From Betaproteobacteria bacterium (GTDB lineage: Bacteria; Pseudomonadota; Gammaproteobacteria; Burkholderiales; Ga0077523), in contig JADJPK010000022.1 of assembly GCA_016713305.1 (NCBI GenBank), positions 22,688-86,687 on the forward strand: 64,000 bases of DNA, read 5' to 3'. Both the position numbers and the translations under genes were made by a program. Positions 36,691 to 47,426 of the stretch are shown here, piece by piece. How positions within the stretch are numbered: position 1 is the first letter of the stretch; each line of letters starts with the position of its first letter. Below the pieces are notes generated by a model. It saw only the letters and a list, made by a program, of their open reading frames with translations, made no database searches and had not been told where the DNA came from.

Positions 36691-36775
36691 AGCAGGTCCC
36701 TTCCCCTTCAGTCCGGGGCCCCCGGAAAGTCAGAGACTTTCCGGGGTGGATCGGAAGGACAGGATGGGGATGGGT
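36691..36775 (+). repeat. Dispersed repeat, copy 3, with a second hairpin inserted in its loop
   Basis: Starts AGCAGGTCCCTTCCCCTTCA and ends GGAAGGACAGGATGGGGA, as in the other copies. The loop holds an extra 40 bases containing a perfect 12-base inverted repeat, CCCCGGAAAGTC (36720-36731) and its complement (36735-36746). Together with copy 2 this fills the 294-base epsB-epsE gap; no gene is present there. Confidence 0.8.
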
Positions 36776-36842
36776 CAATCAGCCTCTCTCCCCAATAAAC
36801 GGATCTCCCCCCACCAATAACCCACCAACCCACCGAGCCCAC

Positions 36843-37649
36843 ATGCGAACACTGTCCCGCTTTCTTGCCCTCGTGCTGCTCTACTTCGCGGCCAATGTCG
36901 GTGCAGCCGCAGCTCAACAAGGCCGCGCATACCTCCTCGGCCCCGGCGACGTCGTCCGCGTGACCGTGTTCCAGAACGTGGACATGACCACCGACACGCG
37001 CGTGAGCGACCAGGGGATGATCACGTTCCCCCTAATCGGATCCATCCAGGTGGGCGGCAGCACGACAACGCAAGCGGAACAGAAGATCGCCGCAGCATTG
37101 AAGAACGGCGGTTTCGTCAAGCAACCCCAGGTCAACGTCGTCGTCCAGCAGTTCCGCTACCGCCAGGTCTCGGTGCTCGGCTACGTTTCCCGTCCTGGGC
37201 GCTACCCCATGGAAGATCAGACCCTCCGTCTCGCGGACGTACTTTCGCTGGCGGGTGGCGCAACACTCGCAGCAGCAGACCAGCTCTACGTGATCCGCTC
37301 CGTGGATGGCAAGGAACAGCGCTTCATCGTCGACCTGGAAGCCGCTATCGCCTACAACGACCTCGACAAGAACTTCGAGATCTTCGCGGGCGACACGATC
37401 TACGTGCCGAAGCAGTCGTACATCTACATCTATGGTCAGGTGAACCGGCCGGGGCAGTACCGTTTGGAGCGGAACATGACGGTGATGCAGGGCCTTGCGG
37501 TGGGCGGAGGCGTGACCTTGCGGGGTACGGAAAAAGGGCTGACCGTCCGACGTCGTGAATCGGGTGGGAAGGTCGAGACACTGAATGCCGGTCTGCAGGA
37601 CAAGCTGCAGGCGGACGACGTTATTTACGTAAAAGAAAGCGTGTTCTGA
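36843..37649 (+). CDS. epsE: Polysaccharide export protein EpsE (Wza-like)
   Basis: 268 residues. Signal peptide (FLALVLLYFAANVGAAAAQQ), then the polysaccharide-export domain (YLLGPGDVVRVTVFQNVDM, VSDQGMITFPLIGSIQVGG) and SLBB domains (VSVLGYVSRPGRYPMEDQT and YIYGQVNRPGQYRLERNM). It forms the outer-membrane or periplasmic exit channel for the exopolysaccharide together with EpsF. No lipobox cysteine is present, unlike E. coli Wza. It begins the tight run epsE-epsF-epsG-xrtB-epsI. Confidence 0.93.
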   Translation: MRTLSRFLALVLLYFAANVGAAAAQQGRAYLLGPGDVVRVTVFQNVDMTTDTRVSDQGMITFPLIGSIQVGGSTTTQAEQKIAAALKNGGFVKQPQVNVVVQQFRYRQVSVLGYVSRPGRYPMEDQTLRLADVLSLAGGATLAAADQLYVIRSVDGKEQRFIVDLEAAIAYNDLDKNFEIFAGDTIYVPKQSYIYIYGQVNRPGQYRLERNMTVMQGLAVGGGVTLRGTEKGLTVRRRESGGKVETLNAGLQDKLQADDVIYVKESVF

Positions 37650-37664
37650 CCTTGAGGTATCGCC

Positions 37665-39097
37665 ATGTCACTTTCTCAATTCTTGGGTATTGTCAGAGCT
37701 CGAAAATGGGCGTTTCTGGCGGTGTTGCTGTCGACAATCGCAGTCGCCACTGGTGTTTCGTTCCTACTTCCGAAGCAGTACACGGCATCCACGACCCTGG
37801 TTGTTGATGCCAAGGGTGTTGATCCAGTGCTCGGGGTGATGATGCCCGCGCAGATGATGCCTGGCTATCTGGCGACTCAAGTTGACATCATTCAGAGTCA
37901 CAAGGTCGCTGTAGACGTCGTAAAGAAGCTTCGGTTAACCGGAAACGCGCTTGTCAGACAACAGTGGTTAGAAGAGACTGAAGGTAAGGGAACGATTGAG
38001 GATTACTTCGCAGACATTCTCCAAAAGAAGCTAGACGTAAAGCCTTCGAGAGAAAGCAGTGTCATCGAAATTGAGTTCACGGGAACAGACCCTCGATTCG
38101 CCGCTGTAGTCGCGAACGCCTTTGCAGAGGCGTATCAACAGACCAATCTAGAACTCAGGGTTGAGCCGGCTCGACAGTCCTCGGCATGGTTTGATGAGAG
38201 GCTGAAGCAGTTGAAAAGAATCTGGAGCAAGCCCAGTCCAGTCTCAACGAATATCAGAGAGCGAAGGGCTTTACCGCCCAAGACGAGCGCCTTGACGTTG
38301 AGTCGGCCCGGCTCAGTGAACTGTCTGCACAGTACACTGCGGCCCAAGCACAGGCCGCCGATGCTCTGTCTCGGCAACGCCAACTCAACGAGTTTCTCGC
38401 ACGTGGGGCATCCGGAGAAACGATCCCAGATGTACTGGCGAATCCACTCGTACAGAATCTCAAGTCCACCCTAGCTTCAATAGAAGGGCGACTACAACAA
38501 ACCGCATCTCAACTCGGCGCGAATCACCCCGAAGTAAAGCGACTGGAAGCAGAGATTGCTGCTCAAAAGTCAAAGCTCAAGTCCGAGATCAGTCAAGCGT
38601 CAGCAAGCTTGGGAAACGCAGCCAAGATTGCGCAGAAGCGCGAAGCTGAACTCCGCGCCGCTCTTGGCGCGCAGAAGGCGAAGTTCCTGCAGTTCAATGA
38701 AGGCAGGGATCAGATGCAAGTGCTGATGAAGGAGGTGGAATCCGCTCAGAGAGCTTACGAAACTGCCGCCCAGAGATATCAACAGACCAATCTCGAAAGT
38801 CAGGCGAGCCAGACAAACGTGTCCGTGCTGACCAGGGCATTTCCACCTGTTGAACACTCATTCCCGAAGATTGTACTCAACGTTGTCTTGTCGATTCTCT
38901 TGGGATCGGTGCTGGGCGTTTGTCTCGTCCTAGTTTTGGAGATGTTTGATAGGCGAATTCGTTCGGGACAGGAACTGGCGGATGCGGTCGGCGCCCCTTT
39001 GCTCGGCCGCATTTCGCGCGAGTTCGATCAGCAACGAAAAGGCGCGGCTCGAAAGAAGCTTGATTCTCAGCGGCGGAAAGCTTCCGTTGCAGCTTAA
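37665..39097 (+). pseudogene. epsF: Chain-length determinant EpsF (Wzz-like), frameshifted
   Basis: TM1 (KWAFLAVLLSTIAVATGVSF), the Wzz domain (LLPKQYTASTTLVVDAKGVD, VDIIQSHKVAVDVVKKLRL), a long coiled-coil periplasmic region, and TM2 near the end (IVLNVVLSILLGSVLGVCLV, EMFDRRIRS). The frame breaks once near 38213: AAAA stands where AAAAA would continue KNLEQAQSSLNEYQRAKGF. After that the second frame is open to 39097. EpsF sets polymer length together with the tyrosine kinase EpsG. Base composition falls visibly from the start of this gene onward. Confidence 0.87.
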
Positions 39098-39117
39098 TAG
39101 GTAAACGAGGGCAGGCC

Positions 39118-40005
39118 ATGAGTACTAACAAGGAAGCAGCGAAGATCATCCCGGGTCCCGGCGCGGCTATACCACCGGATCGATCCATCGGAGCGATGTT
39201 GATCGATAGAGGACTTATCGGGATAGACGACGGTGAAAAGATCCTGCGCTATGCGAAAGAGAAGGGCCTAAGGTTCGGCGACGCTGCGATAGCCTTGAAA
39301 CTGGTGGATCCAGAAGACGTTCGCCAAGTACTGGCAAGGCAATTCGACTATCCGTATTTGCGGCCCGGTGAAAGTAAGGTTGCTTCTAGCGTTTGTGCTG
39401 CGTGGTCTCCCTTTAGTGATCAAGTGGAGACGTTGCGAGCACTGCGTAGCCAACTTCTTCTCAGATGGTTTACTGGGAACCTGAGAGGTCGTGCTTAAGT
39501 ATCGAAGTGCAGGATCTAAGGAAGGGAGATCTTACTTAGCCGCCAATTTGGCCGTCGTGTTCTCGCAGCTCGGTGAGCACACTCTTCTAATTGATGCGGA
39601 CCTTAGGGCTCCAACTCAACACTCGCTTTTCGGCCTCGGAAACGAGTTGGGGTTGTCGACTATTTTGGCGGACAGGGCTGGGCCTGAGTCCATTCAGAGA
39701 GTGCCCGCGTTTGTGGATCTCTCGGTCCTTACTGCGGGCGCCTTACCGCCGAACCCCCTTGAGCTGTTAGCAAGAGCAGGTTTCAACCAGTTGCTTGAAA
39801 CCCCTCGGGCGTGAGTACGACGTCATCATTCTAGACAGTCCAGCGGCTTCGAGGGGAAGTGACTTCTTGTTGATCGCGCAGAGGGCGCGAGGTTCGCTAG
39901 TGCTTGCGCGAAGGAACCGCTCGAGCCTTAACGAGTGCCGCGTTGTCGCAAGAATTGAGATCTGCGAATTCGACAATCGTAGGTTGCGTTCTGAATGAAG
40001 ACTAG
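39118..40005 (+). pseudogene. epsG: Tyrosine autokinase EpsG, several frameshifts
   Basis: N-terminal part RSIGAMLIDRGLIGIDDGEK and SDQVETLRALRSQLLLRWF, then the kinase domain: Walker A region SKEGRSYLAANLAVVFSQLG, Walker A' LLIDADLRAPTQHSLFGL, and DVIILDSPAASRGSDF. About four one-base changes are needed for a continuous protein: losses near 39480 and 39504, an extra C in CCCC near 39810, and one change near 39955. The corrected frame ends VGCVLNED with TAG at 40003-40005. EpsG is the BY-kinase partner of EpsF that controls chain length and export by phosphorylation cycling. The P-loop lacks the usual GKT Lys, as is normal for the EGRS-type EpsG subfamily. Confidence 0.82.
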
Positions 40006-40932
40006 TTCGATGCTCCAGGGCATACAGAACGCGAGCAAGAACGAGAGTTCAGTCTTGGTTCGGAACTCCTGGCGAGATGAGCAGGGAAGGCCCCTATTGA
40101 TTGGATGGCTTCTGCTAGGAGTCGGGTTGCTTGCTCTCTATGTTCCAACCTACGTTGATCTAGCAAACGGGCTATGGAATACAGAAGAGCAAGGCCACGG
40201 TCCGCTCATCGCTATGGTCTCAGCGTGGCTGATTTGGCGCTGTCGGAGCGAACTAGCATCAATCTCCAGTACTTCTAGTTGGGTCGGCGGTTTCTCGCTT
40301 TTGGGGCTTGGACTGATTCTTTACGTGTTTGGAAGATCCCAAGACATTCTCTTGTTCGAAGTGGGATCGCAAATTCCTGTATTGCTGGGTTTGATACTTA
40401 TTGCTAGCGGAAGGGCCGCGTTGCGCTTACTTGGTTTCCGGTGCTTTTTCTAGTCTTTATGATTCCCCTGCCCGGTGCTTTCATTGATGCACTTACCAAC
40501 CCACTAAAGAGAAATGTTTCTGCAATTGCCGAGCATCTGCTCTACGCGGCGGGATTTCCCGTAGCGAGGAGTGGTGTGACTCTAACGATCGGTCAGTATC
40601 AGCTCTTGGTCGCTGATGCGTGCTCGGGCTTGCACTCGCTTTACTCGCTATCTGCATTAGGTTTGCTCTATCTGTACTTAATGAAGCACAAGAGCTTCAT
40701 TAGGAACAGCATCCTCGCCGGCGCAGTATTGCCAATTGCCTTTGGTGCAAACGTGTTGAGAGTCATATTTCTTGTATTGGTGACCTACTATCTTGGCGAT
40801 GAAGCTGGGCAAGGATTTTTGCATGGCTTCGCTGGAATGGTTCTGTTCGTGGCCGCGCTCATAGCCATCTTCGCGCTGGACACGTTGATTGGTGCTATCT
40901 CTTCGTCTCGCAGACGACTGGAGTCCACATGA
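39995..40932 (+). pseudogene. xrtB: Exosortase B (XrtB/EpsH), one frameshift
   Basis: An inner-membrane protein with about eight spans. The first fragment (to 40453) has LWNTEEQGHGPLIAMVSAWL, the typical N-terminal loop. The second has FMIPLPGAFIDALTNPLK, the catalytic cysteine in LLVADACSGLHSLYSLSALG, the conserved arginine in GANVLRVIFLVLVTYYLG and the conserved histidine in GFLHGFAGMVLF. One missing C near 40441 (TTCCGG for TTCCCGG) separates them. Exosortases cleave PEP-CTERM proteins at the membrane; the four in this window are the likely clients. Position after epsG and before epsI matches XrtB clusters. The start overlaps the corrected end of epsG. Confidence 0.88.
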
Positions 40933-41612
40933 TCAGACTGCCACTTCGAAGCGCAATCGCGTGTGTTCTCATGGTTTGCGCGTCGGTACTCGCCGTTGCT
41001 GCAAAGCCCACAGCGAGGATCGCGGACTCTGGGCCCAAGGTCAACCTAGAGTCAATGGTTCCAAAGCAATTTGGCGACTGGACACTTGATACCGCTGTGG
41101 TTCCTGTTCTTCCTTCCCCTGAAGCTCAGGCTCTGCTTAGCAAGATCTACAACCAAACACTAGCGAGGACGTACGTCAATCGCGCTGGTGACAGAGTGAT
41201 GCTCTCAATTGCCTACGGTGGCGATCAGAGTGACTCCCTCCAGCTACACAGGCCGGAAGTATGTTATGCGGCGCAGGGTTTTCAGGTTGCCGATGAGGTC
41301 AAGGAGTTCTCAAGACCACGTTCGGTAACCTGCCAGTAAAAAAGGCTCAAAGCTACTCTTGGGAGACGAAGCGAACCGATCACGTACTGGGTGACCGTAG
41401 GCGACGAAGTGATATACGCTGGTTTTAAACAAAAGCTGGTACAGATCTCTTATGGCCTTACTGGTCGAATTCCAGACGGCATGCTGGTACGGGTGTCATC
41501 AATAGATGCTGACAGCAGTCGTGCGTTCTCTATCCAGTCTCAGTTTGCTGAAGAGTTGGTGTTGTCACTTAACGAATCGTCCCGAGAGCGCTTTATCGGA
41601 AAGCAGTTGTGA
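40929..41612 (+). pseudogene. epsI: EpsI, exosortase-associated protein, two compensating frameshifts
   Basis: Signal or anchor segment SAIACVLMVCASVLAVAAKP, then the EpsI domain with MVPKQFGDWTLD, LARTYVNRAGDRVMLSIAYG, the HRPEVCYAAQGFQV motif and, after the break, PITYWVTVGDEVIYAGFKQK. A one-base loss near 41316 and an extra A in an A6 run near 41339 cancel out. With both corrected the middle reads SRTTFGNLPVKRLKATLGRR. EpsI proteins always accompany exosortases and are needed for polymer or protein export, with unknown biochemistry. Its ATG overlaps the xrtB stop. Confidence 0.85.
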
Positions 41613-41745
41613 CAACAACTGGCCTGTCGTTTCTCCCAATGAACTCTTATAGCCGATACCGACAGGCATGATGGACACGAACGCCACATCCAGTTAGTCC
41701 AACGGACTCCCGCGCGCCTCCTGCCAGAGCCATGAGCGCCGAAGC

Positions 41746-43332
41746 ATGTCTGAGAGCAAATCTTTGATACTTCAATCCCAAGCGACCAACAGATTCACTG
41801 GCAACAGCGTGCAAGCGTCGTTGCTAACCCTTGGTGCGCTCTTCACGGCGACCATACTTGCAGTTCTTCTCGGGCTGTTTGGCGTGGGAGGTGCAGCCTT
41901 AACCCTCGGTCTATCCTGCGCCATTCTCTTCGTTCTGGTAATGCAGTTTGTAGCCATTCAAGCGTTAAGTGTTTGGCTACTGGGTGTGGTGACGTTTGGC
42001 CCAATGGTGTTGTCGATCTTAATGAAGACAACGAGCGTCAATTTGCTCGGGCTGTGGCAGCTGGTCCCGCTATTGATATCAGTTCTGGGACTTAGGGCGT
42101 ACTTTGATGCAGTCAGAGGACTCAATCTTGAGGACCTTCATGGTCCTCTACGTGGGCTTCCTCGTCCTCGTAGTCCTGTCGACGTTTGCTGGTCGTAGTC
42201 GTCCTTTCGCGGCCACGTATCAGTTTTTATCCGATCTAAAGCCCTTGCTCATTTTGGTTCTCGGCTTTGCAATTGCCTGGACTCCGGCAGTCGACCGCCT
42301 GTTGCGGCTCACGGCGTTTTGGTTCTGGCTGCCATCCGCAGTGCTAGTAACACTTGGAGTGGTTCAGCCCGTCTGCATACTTCTCGATATTTCCTGGCAC
42401 CCACGCGCTAAGAGGTACTCTTGACCCCACAGGGATATTTCCTTCAAGAGCGGTCGGACCATATGAGCATCCATCTTTTCTCGCCAACACAGCCGCCTTT
42501 CTCGCATTGTTCACAGCTGGCCTGTTGCTGTTGGAGCGACAGTTCATTTGGCGACGAGCGCTCCTGGTGATCGTTTACCTCGCCCTGATTGTGTGCTCGG
42601 TTCAGCGTCAAGAGATGGTTGCCTGTTTCACGTCCATCATGTTCTTGTACTTTATCTCGGCACGGTCAAACGTTGCCCTGAGACTGGGTGTATTGATGTT
42701 ACTTGGCGTTGCTGTTCTTGGCGCGCTGTGGGTTGTGTTTGAAGAGAACATAGCCCATGAAGCAGCAATGTGGGGATCGGAAATGCGCGCATGATGGAGC
42801 ATCCCAGAGCGCAGATCATCACCGGTGCGTGGGGCATTGCCCAACACTATGCGCCACTAGGATCCGGGCTTGGAACATTCGGTGGAGCAGGCGCAGCGAA
42901 GTTTGACCAGTCGCTATACGAAGACCTCGGCTTCGGGAGGTACTGGTGGTTTGGGAAGCGCGACTACCTGCTGGATACTTATTGGCCAAGCGCATTAGCT
43001 GAATCAGGGTTTATAGGAGCCGCACTCCTTTTCCTTGCTTACCTTGCGATGGTTATGTACGCGACACATCGATTTCGACAGTCGATGGACAAGGCGCGAA
43101 CCTACTGGGCGATCGCGGCCGCTGGCATGCTGTACATGCTGCTTACCTCGGCTACATCTCCTGCCTTTCAGGATCCGAGGCTCTTCCTGCTCCCAGCGTT
43201 GATGATTGGTCTGGCCCATGGTGTTTCTCGGTCCGTAAGCAAGAAAGATCAGGGCGTTTCGAACTCGGACGTTTCGCCACATCGTGGTTCCAAGCTAAGC
43301 GGCAACGGTCGGTGGAAGCCCTGCGCGAATAG
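41746..43332 (+). pseudogene. Wzy-like polymerase / O-antigen ligase family membrane protein, frameshifted
   Basis: About ten membrane spans over some 520 residues. The typical Wzy_C loop is visible: VGPYEHPSFLANTAAFLALF, VYLALIVCSVQRQEMVACF, then GLGTFGGAGAAKFD and WPSALAESGFIGAALLFLAY. Frame changes occur near 42115, 42355 and 42785. I place the end at the TAG of 43330-43332 (frame reading KRQRSVEALRE), which would require one further shift; another frame stays open to 43486. It most likely joins the repeat units flipped by the next gene's product into polymer. Confidence 0.68.
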
Positions 43333-44936
43333 ATGCGGACGCGTGATGACGTTTTTCGTATCGAAGCAATTCAACTACGGTCATTGCATACCGTCGGAAG
43401 GTGAGGCCATCCTTGTACTACTCAGGCTCACAGTTAAGGCGGAGCGATTCGTCACTTTGCGGTTGGGAAAGGGGTTGGTGCAGTAATCGGCTTGAGTTGG
43501 TTGCTATTGACTGTTCGAGCATTCTCCTTTGACGAGTACGCCGCATATGTCGTTCTAACTGGATATCTTGAACTTGCGGTCTTCGCCACATCCTTTGGTC
43601 TGATTTCTGGTCTGGAACGATATGTCCCAGTGCTTCGAGTAACGGCATCGGGCGAAAAACTCTATGCATTTGTAGTCAGTACTCTTCTACTGCGAGTGTT
43701 GACCATTGCGGTTCTCGCGGCCGCAGCTGCATACGCGTCTCCGAGTCTAATGCGTATGTTTAACCTACACGTTCCCGTACAGATCGTTCAGGTTTTTCAG
43801 ATTACGCTGGTCGCGGAAGCCATTGCACGCCAAATTGACACCGGATTCGATGCACTTCTTCAGCAGAAGCTATCGCAACTTTCGGCGATTCTTCGGAAAT
43901 GGATTGAGGTTGTTCGCCTTGGTGGCAATGCTTGGCCTTGGCGAGGGGCACGTGAGGTTAGGTGATTGGGTCCAAGGAGGCAGCGACGACTACCACTGGA
44001 CTGTGTGCATCTGTTCTACTTATGCTGGCCTCAGCTAGAGGTCACTTCCATGCGGGCGCGCTTCGCTCTCAGTCGATTGACCTGCGCCGATATGCGACCT
44101 ATGCACTTCCGGTCTATGTGGCACAACTGATCGCGATGCTCGGCGGAATCGAGGCTGCCAAGATAATCGTGTCAAGGCAGTTTTCCATAGAGACCGTCGC
44201 CCAGTTCGGATTCTGCGCCATGGTGACCATGACCGTTCAACGATACTTGCCGACTGTTCTTCTGATGGGACTGTTGAGACCGCTCTTCGCTACCGTAATG
44301 CACTCAGAGAACCCGCGCCAACGCCTAGATTTCCTCTTTAGTGTGGTCGTAAAGTTGAACATCTTTGTGTTGGTGCCAATGATAGGCGTCGCTTTTGCTG
44401 ACGGAAACGATCTCATCTCATTGGCATCATCAGGAAAGATCCTCGATAGAAGTGGGATCTTGGCTAGCCTGCTTGTATATGTGGCGATACAGTCAATTCG
44501 TACCGCAAACAACTTGGTCATGGTCTCAATTGAGGACGGAGTCAGGACCTTGTTTTCTCTTGGGACCGGAACTGCGGCCTTCCTGGTCTGCGCTTTAAGT
44601 ATGGAAATGGGTGGCACGACGGGATTGATCGCTATCCTTATCGGATCTGACTTGATATCCATTTCGATCATGCGTCAGCGCATTCGACGATCAGGTCAAA
44701 CCGTTCAATTTCCCTTGACCGCCATAGGCAAGTTAGTTGCGTCTGGCATCATTGGAACGGTAGCAGCGATTGGGGCATACGGCATGATTTCCAGCCAATG
44801 GATGCTGCACCCTTTCGCTGGTCCCATCATCGTAGGGTGCATCTACCTGACGTGTGCTTGGGCACTCAAGCCCTTCACGGCCAATGAAAGAAACGCAATA
44901 AACAGGTTACTGCCCGTTCCCCTGTTTGTTTGGTGA
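43333..44936 (+). pseudogene. Wzx-like polysaccharide flippase, frameshifted
   Basis: A multi-span protein of the polysaccharide-transport family. Parts: GKGVGAVIGLSWLLLTVRAF, SFGLISGLERYVPVLRV, then FALVAMLGLGEGHVRLGDWV in another frame, and from 43962 an open stretch with YATYALPVYVAQLIAMLGG and EAAKIIVSRQFSIETVAQFG. It needs frame changes near 43440, 43900 and 43970. The ATG at 43333, right after the proposed polymerase stop, is only a suggestion. It would flip the undecaprenyl-linked repeat unit to the periplasm. Confidence 0.7.
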
Positions 44937-44958
44937 TTTAAACATTTTAGGCACATCT

Positions 44959-46173
44959 GTGACTTCGATACTAAACGTCATCAAGAGCGAGTGCTGCATT
45001 GGGTGTGGAGCCTGTTCGGTTGCGACAAAGGGCGCCGTCCGAATCGAGGTTTCCGAAACGGGTATGTATCGCCCCCTCTTGGCGAACGCGTCAGAAGAGA
45101 CCTTGTCGTTGGCGTCGAAGGTCTGCCCATTTGCAGACGAAGCGAGATCAGAGGATCAGATCGCTAGTGCGATTCCGGGGCCTCCACGATGCATCATGAC
45201 CCGAGAATCGGCGCTATCTACTGATGCGCGCCGGAAGAATACTTGATGACGACAAAGGTCGTGAAATCTAGTTCAGGCGGACTTACGACCTGGCTTCTTG
45301 AGGCGCTACTTGAGAGAGGCGACATTGACGGCGTCGTCCATGTGAGCGCCTCCGACAGTCCGCTATTTATGTATACAGTATCAACGACAAGGGACGGGTT
45401 AGGCGCGAGAGGTAAGTCAAGATACTACGCAGTGGAGGTTTCGGAAGTTCTCAATGCGGTTCGTGGAAACGGGCGTAGATACGCATTCGTGGGGGTACCC
45501 TGCTTCGTGAAGGCTGCGAGGCTGATAGCAGAACAAGATGAACAGCTGGGGCGCCAGCTTGTTTACTTCATAGGACTGGTATGCGGTCATTTAAAAAGTT
45601 TCGCTTACGCGGAGCTAATGGCGTGGCAACAGGGAGTAACGCCAGACAAGCTGGAGCGCTTCGACTTTAGGTAAAGGTACCGAGTACCAGATCGAACGCC
45701 ATTGGATTTCATCTCTAGGTAAGGGGGAAATCGAAGAACGTGTAAGTCCGTCCGTGGAGATGTTCGGGAACAACTGGGGGCACGCATTTTTCCAACCTCG
45801 TGCATGCGACTTCTGTGACGACATCATGGCTGAGACGGCCGATATCGCGTTCGGTGATGCCTGGTTGCCACAGTACGAGTCGATCTGGCAAGGAACCAAC
45901 CTTGTCGTCGTTCGAAATCGCCACTTACAGGATCTTTTGAACGACGGTGTGTCGCAGAGATCAATCGTTCTGGAGGATCTGTCGACCGATGCAGCGGCGA
46001 CATCGCAGGACGGAAACTATCGACATCGGTGGGATGGGTTGTCAGTACGACTGCGCGACGAAATTCGGCGCGGAGGATGGGTGCCCAGAAAGAGAATTCA
46101 GCCAGGATCACGCCGTGTACCGTGGTGGCGAAGGCGAATAGTTCGGCTAAGAGAAAAAATCTGCTGCGCTTAG
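44959..46173 (+). pseudogene. Coenzyme F420 hydrogenase/dehydrogenase beta-subunit family protein, frameshifted
   Basis: The N terminus has a ferredoxin-like cluster site (CCIGCGACSVATKGAV and VCPF). The middle has SSGGLTTWLLEALLERGDI and YAFVGVPCFVKAARLI. The end has the conserved cysteines and Asp of ACDFCDDIMAETADIAFGDAW. Frames change near 45200-45245 and near 45673. This family is named after F420 enzymes but occurs in many EPS clusters next to pyruvyl transferases, as here, where its reaction is not known. The start may be GTG at 44959 or TTG at 44926. The 219 bases that follow hold nothing I can support. Confidence 0.8.
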
Positions 46174-46392
46174 CCATAGCGCGTTCCTGGAGGCGAAACG
46201 GCGGGAGATCTCAATTGGTTCATCGAGTGTATGACGCCAGTGGTCCAAAGCATTGAGAGACAGTACAAGCTAGGAAGTTGGTCAATGGAACGTACATTCG
46301 TAAATTCTGAAAAATCCAAAATGGCTTGTGGTCCGGCTCAATGAGCTGCGTCGAGGCCGCAGTACGTAAAGTAGGCGCAGGAGACAACCCAA

Positions 46393-47414
46393 GTGAAAGT
46401 CGGAATCGTGACACTCTACAACGCCTTCAACTACGGCGCCTATCTGCAAGCGTTCGCGACATCGACATTGCTGAAGGAATGGGGCCACACACCGGTCGTG
46501 TCCAGTCTGGAAGATGCGCGCGGACTCTACCTAAGATACAGAACACTTGTTTCAAAAAGACCATCCACCCTGGTGTTCAACGCAAGAAAGTACTTTGCAT
46601 TCCGCACGGGATGGTCGGCATTTCAGAGGGTATCAGCCACCCATCTGAAAAGTTGTGACGCAATTGTCATCGGGAGCGATGAGATGTGGAACGTACGGAA
46701 TCCCACATTTCGAAGTCGTCCGGAATACTTCGGATTTGGATTTGAACACGTTCCAACAATAGCAAATGCTGTCAGTGCGAGCGAGTCAACCGCTGCGGAT
46801 CTGGCGAACAATGACAAGATTCGCTTAGGACTCGCCAGACTAACCAGCGTCTCTGTGAGAGATAGGCACACCCAATCTTTGTACACGGCTCTCACGGGCA
46901 AGGATGCGCCTATCGTGCTTGATCCAACGTTCCTAGTGGACTTTAGAGGATTGAGTACTCCTCGGGGTGAGGGGGCGCTTTGTCTTGGTCTATACGTATG
47001 TTTTCGAGCCTCGGAGGCAGCAGGAGGTCATGAAGTTTGCAAGGAGGGTCGGGGCTCGGGTCATTTCGGTGGGATTCAACAATTCTTGGTGCGACGAAAA
47101 CATTCCCGCGACCCCAATGGAATTCTTGGGATACTTGCAGACGGCCACCTGGGTGGTGACCGATACATTTCACGGAACAATTTTCTCCATACTGTTTAGG
47201 AAGAACTTCGCATCCTTCGCTTCCAAGAAGATGAAGGTGATGAGCTTACTAAGTCAACGGCCTTGAGTCGCGAGGACAGAAGGAAGGCGCAGATCTTCAT
47301 GAGACATTGGAACGGGACATTGAGTATGGCCCCGTGTTCGAGTTGATCGGCGTTCAGGCGGCGGAATCCAAACGCTACCTGAGAGAGAGCCTTGGCCGCG
47401 CCAGCAAAGCCTAA
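46393..47414 (+). pseudogene. Polysaccharide pyruvyl transferase family protein, frameshifted
   Basis: A GTG start with AGGAG ten bases upstream. The family motifs are in order: YNAFNYGAYLQAFAT, AIVIGSDEMWNV, ASESTAADLANNDKI, VSVRDRHTQSLY, VLDPTFLVDF, then in the next frame ATWVVTDTFHGTIFSILFRK. Frame changes lie near 47000 and near 47262; the corrected protein ends with RYLRESLGRASKA. These enzymes add a pyruvate ketal from PEP to a sugar of the repeat unit, giving the polymer negative charge. It is paired with the F420-beta-like gene. Confidence 0.85.
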
Positions 47415-47426
47415 GTACGAGCGCCA

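Noticed and set aside
37665..41612. Programmed frameshifting as the reason for broken eps genes
   Set aside because: Shifts occur in both directions at unrelated sites in almost every gene, with no shared slippery heptamer or downstream structure.
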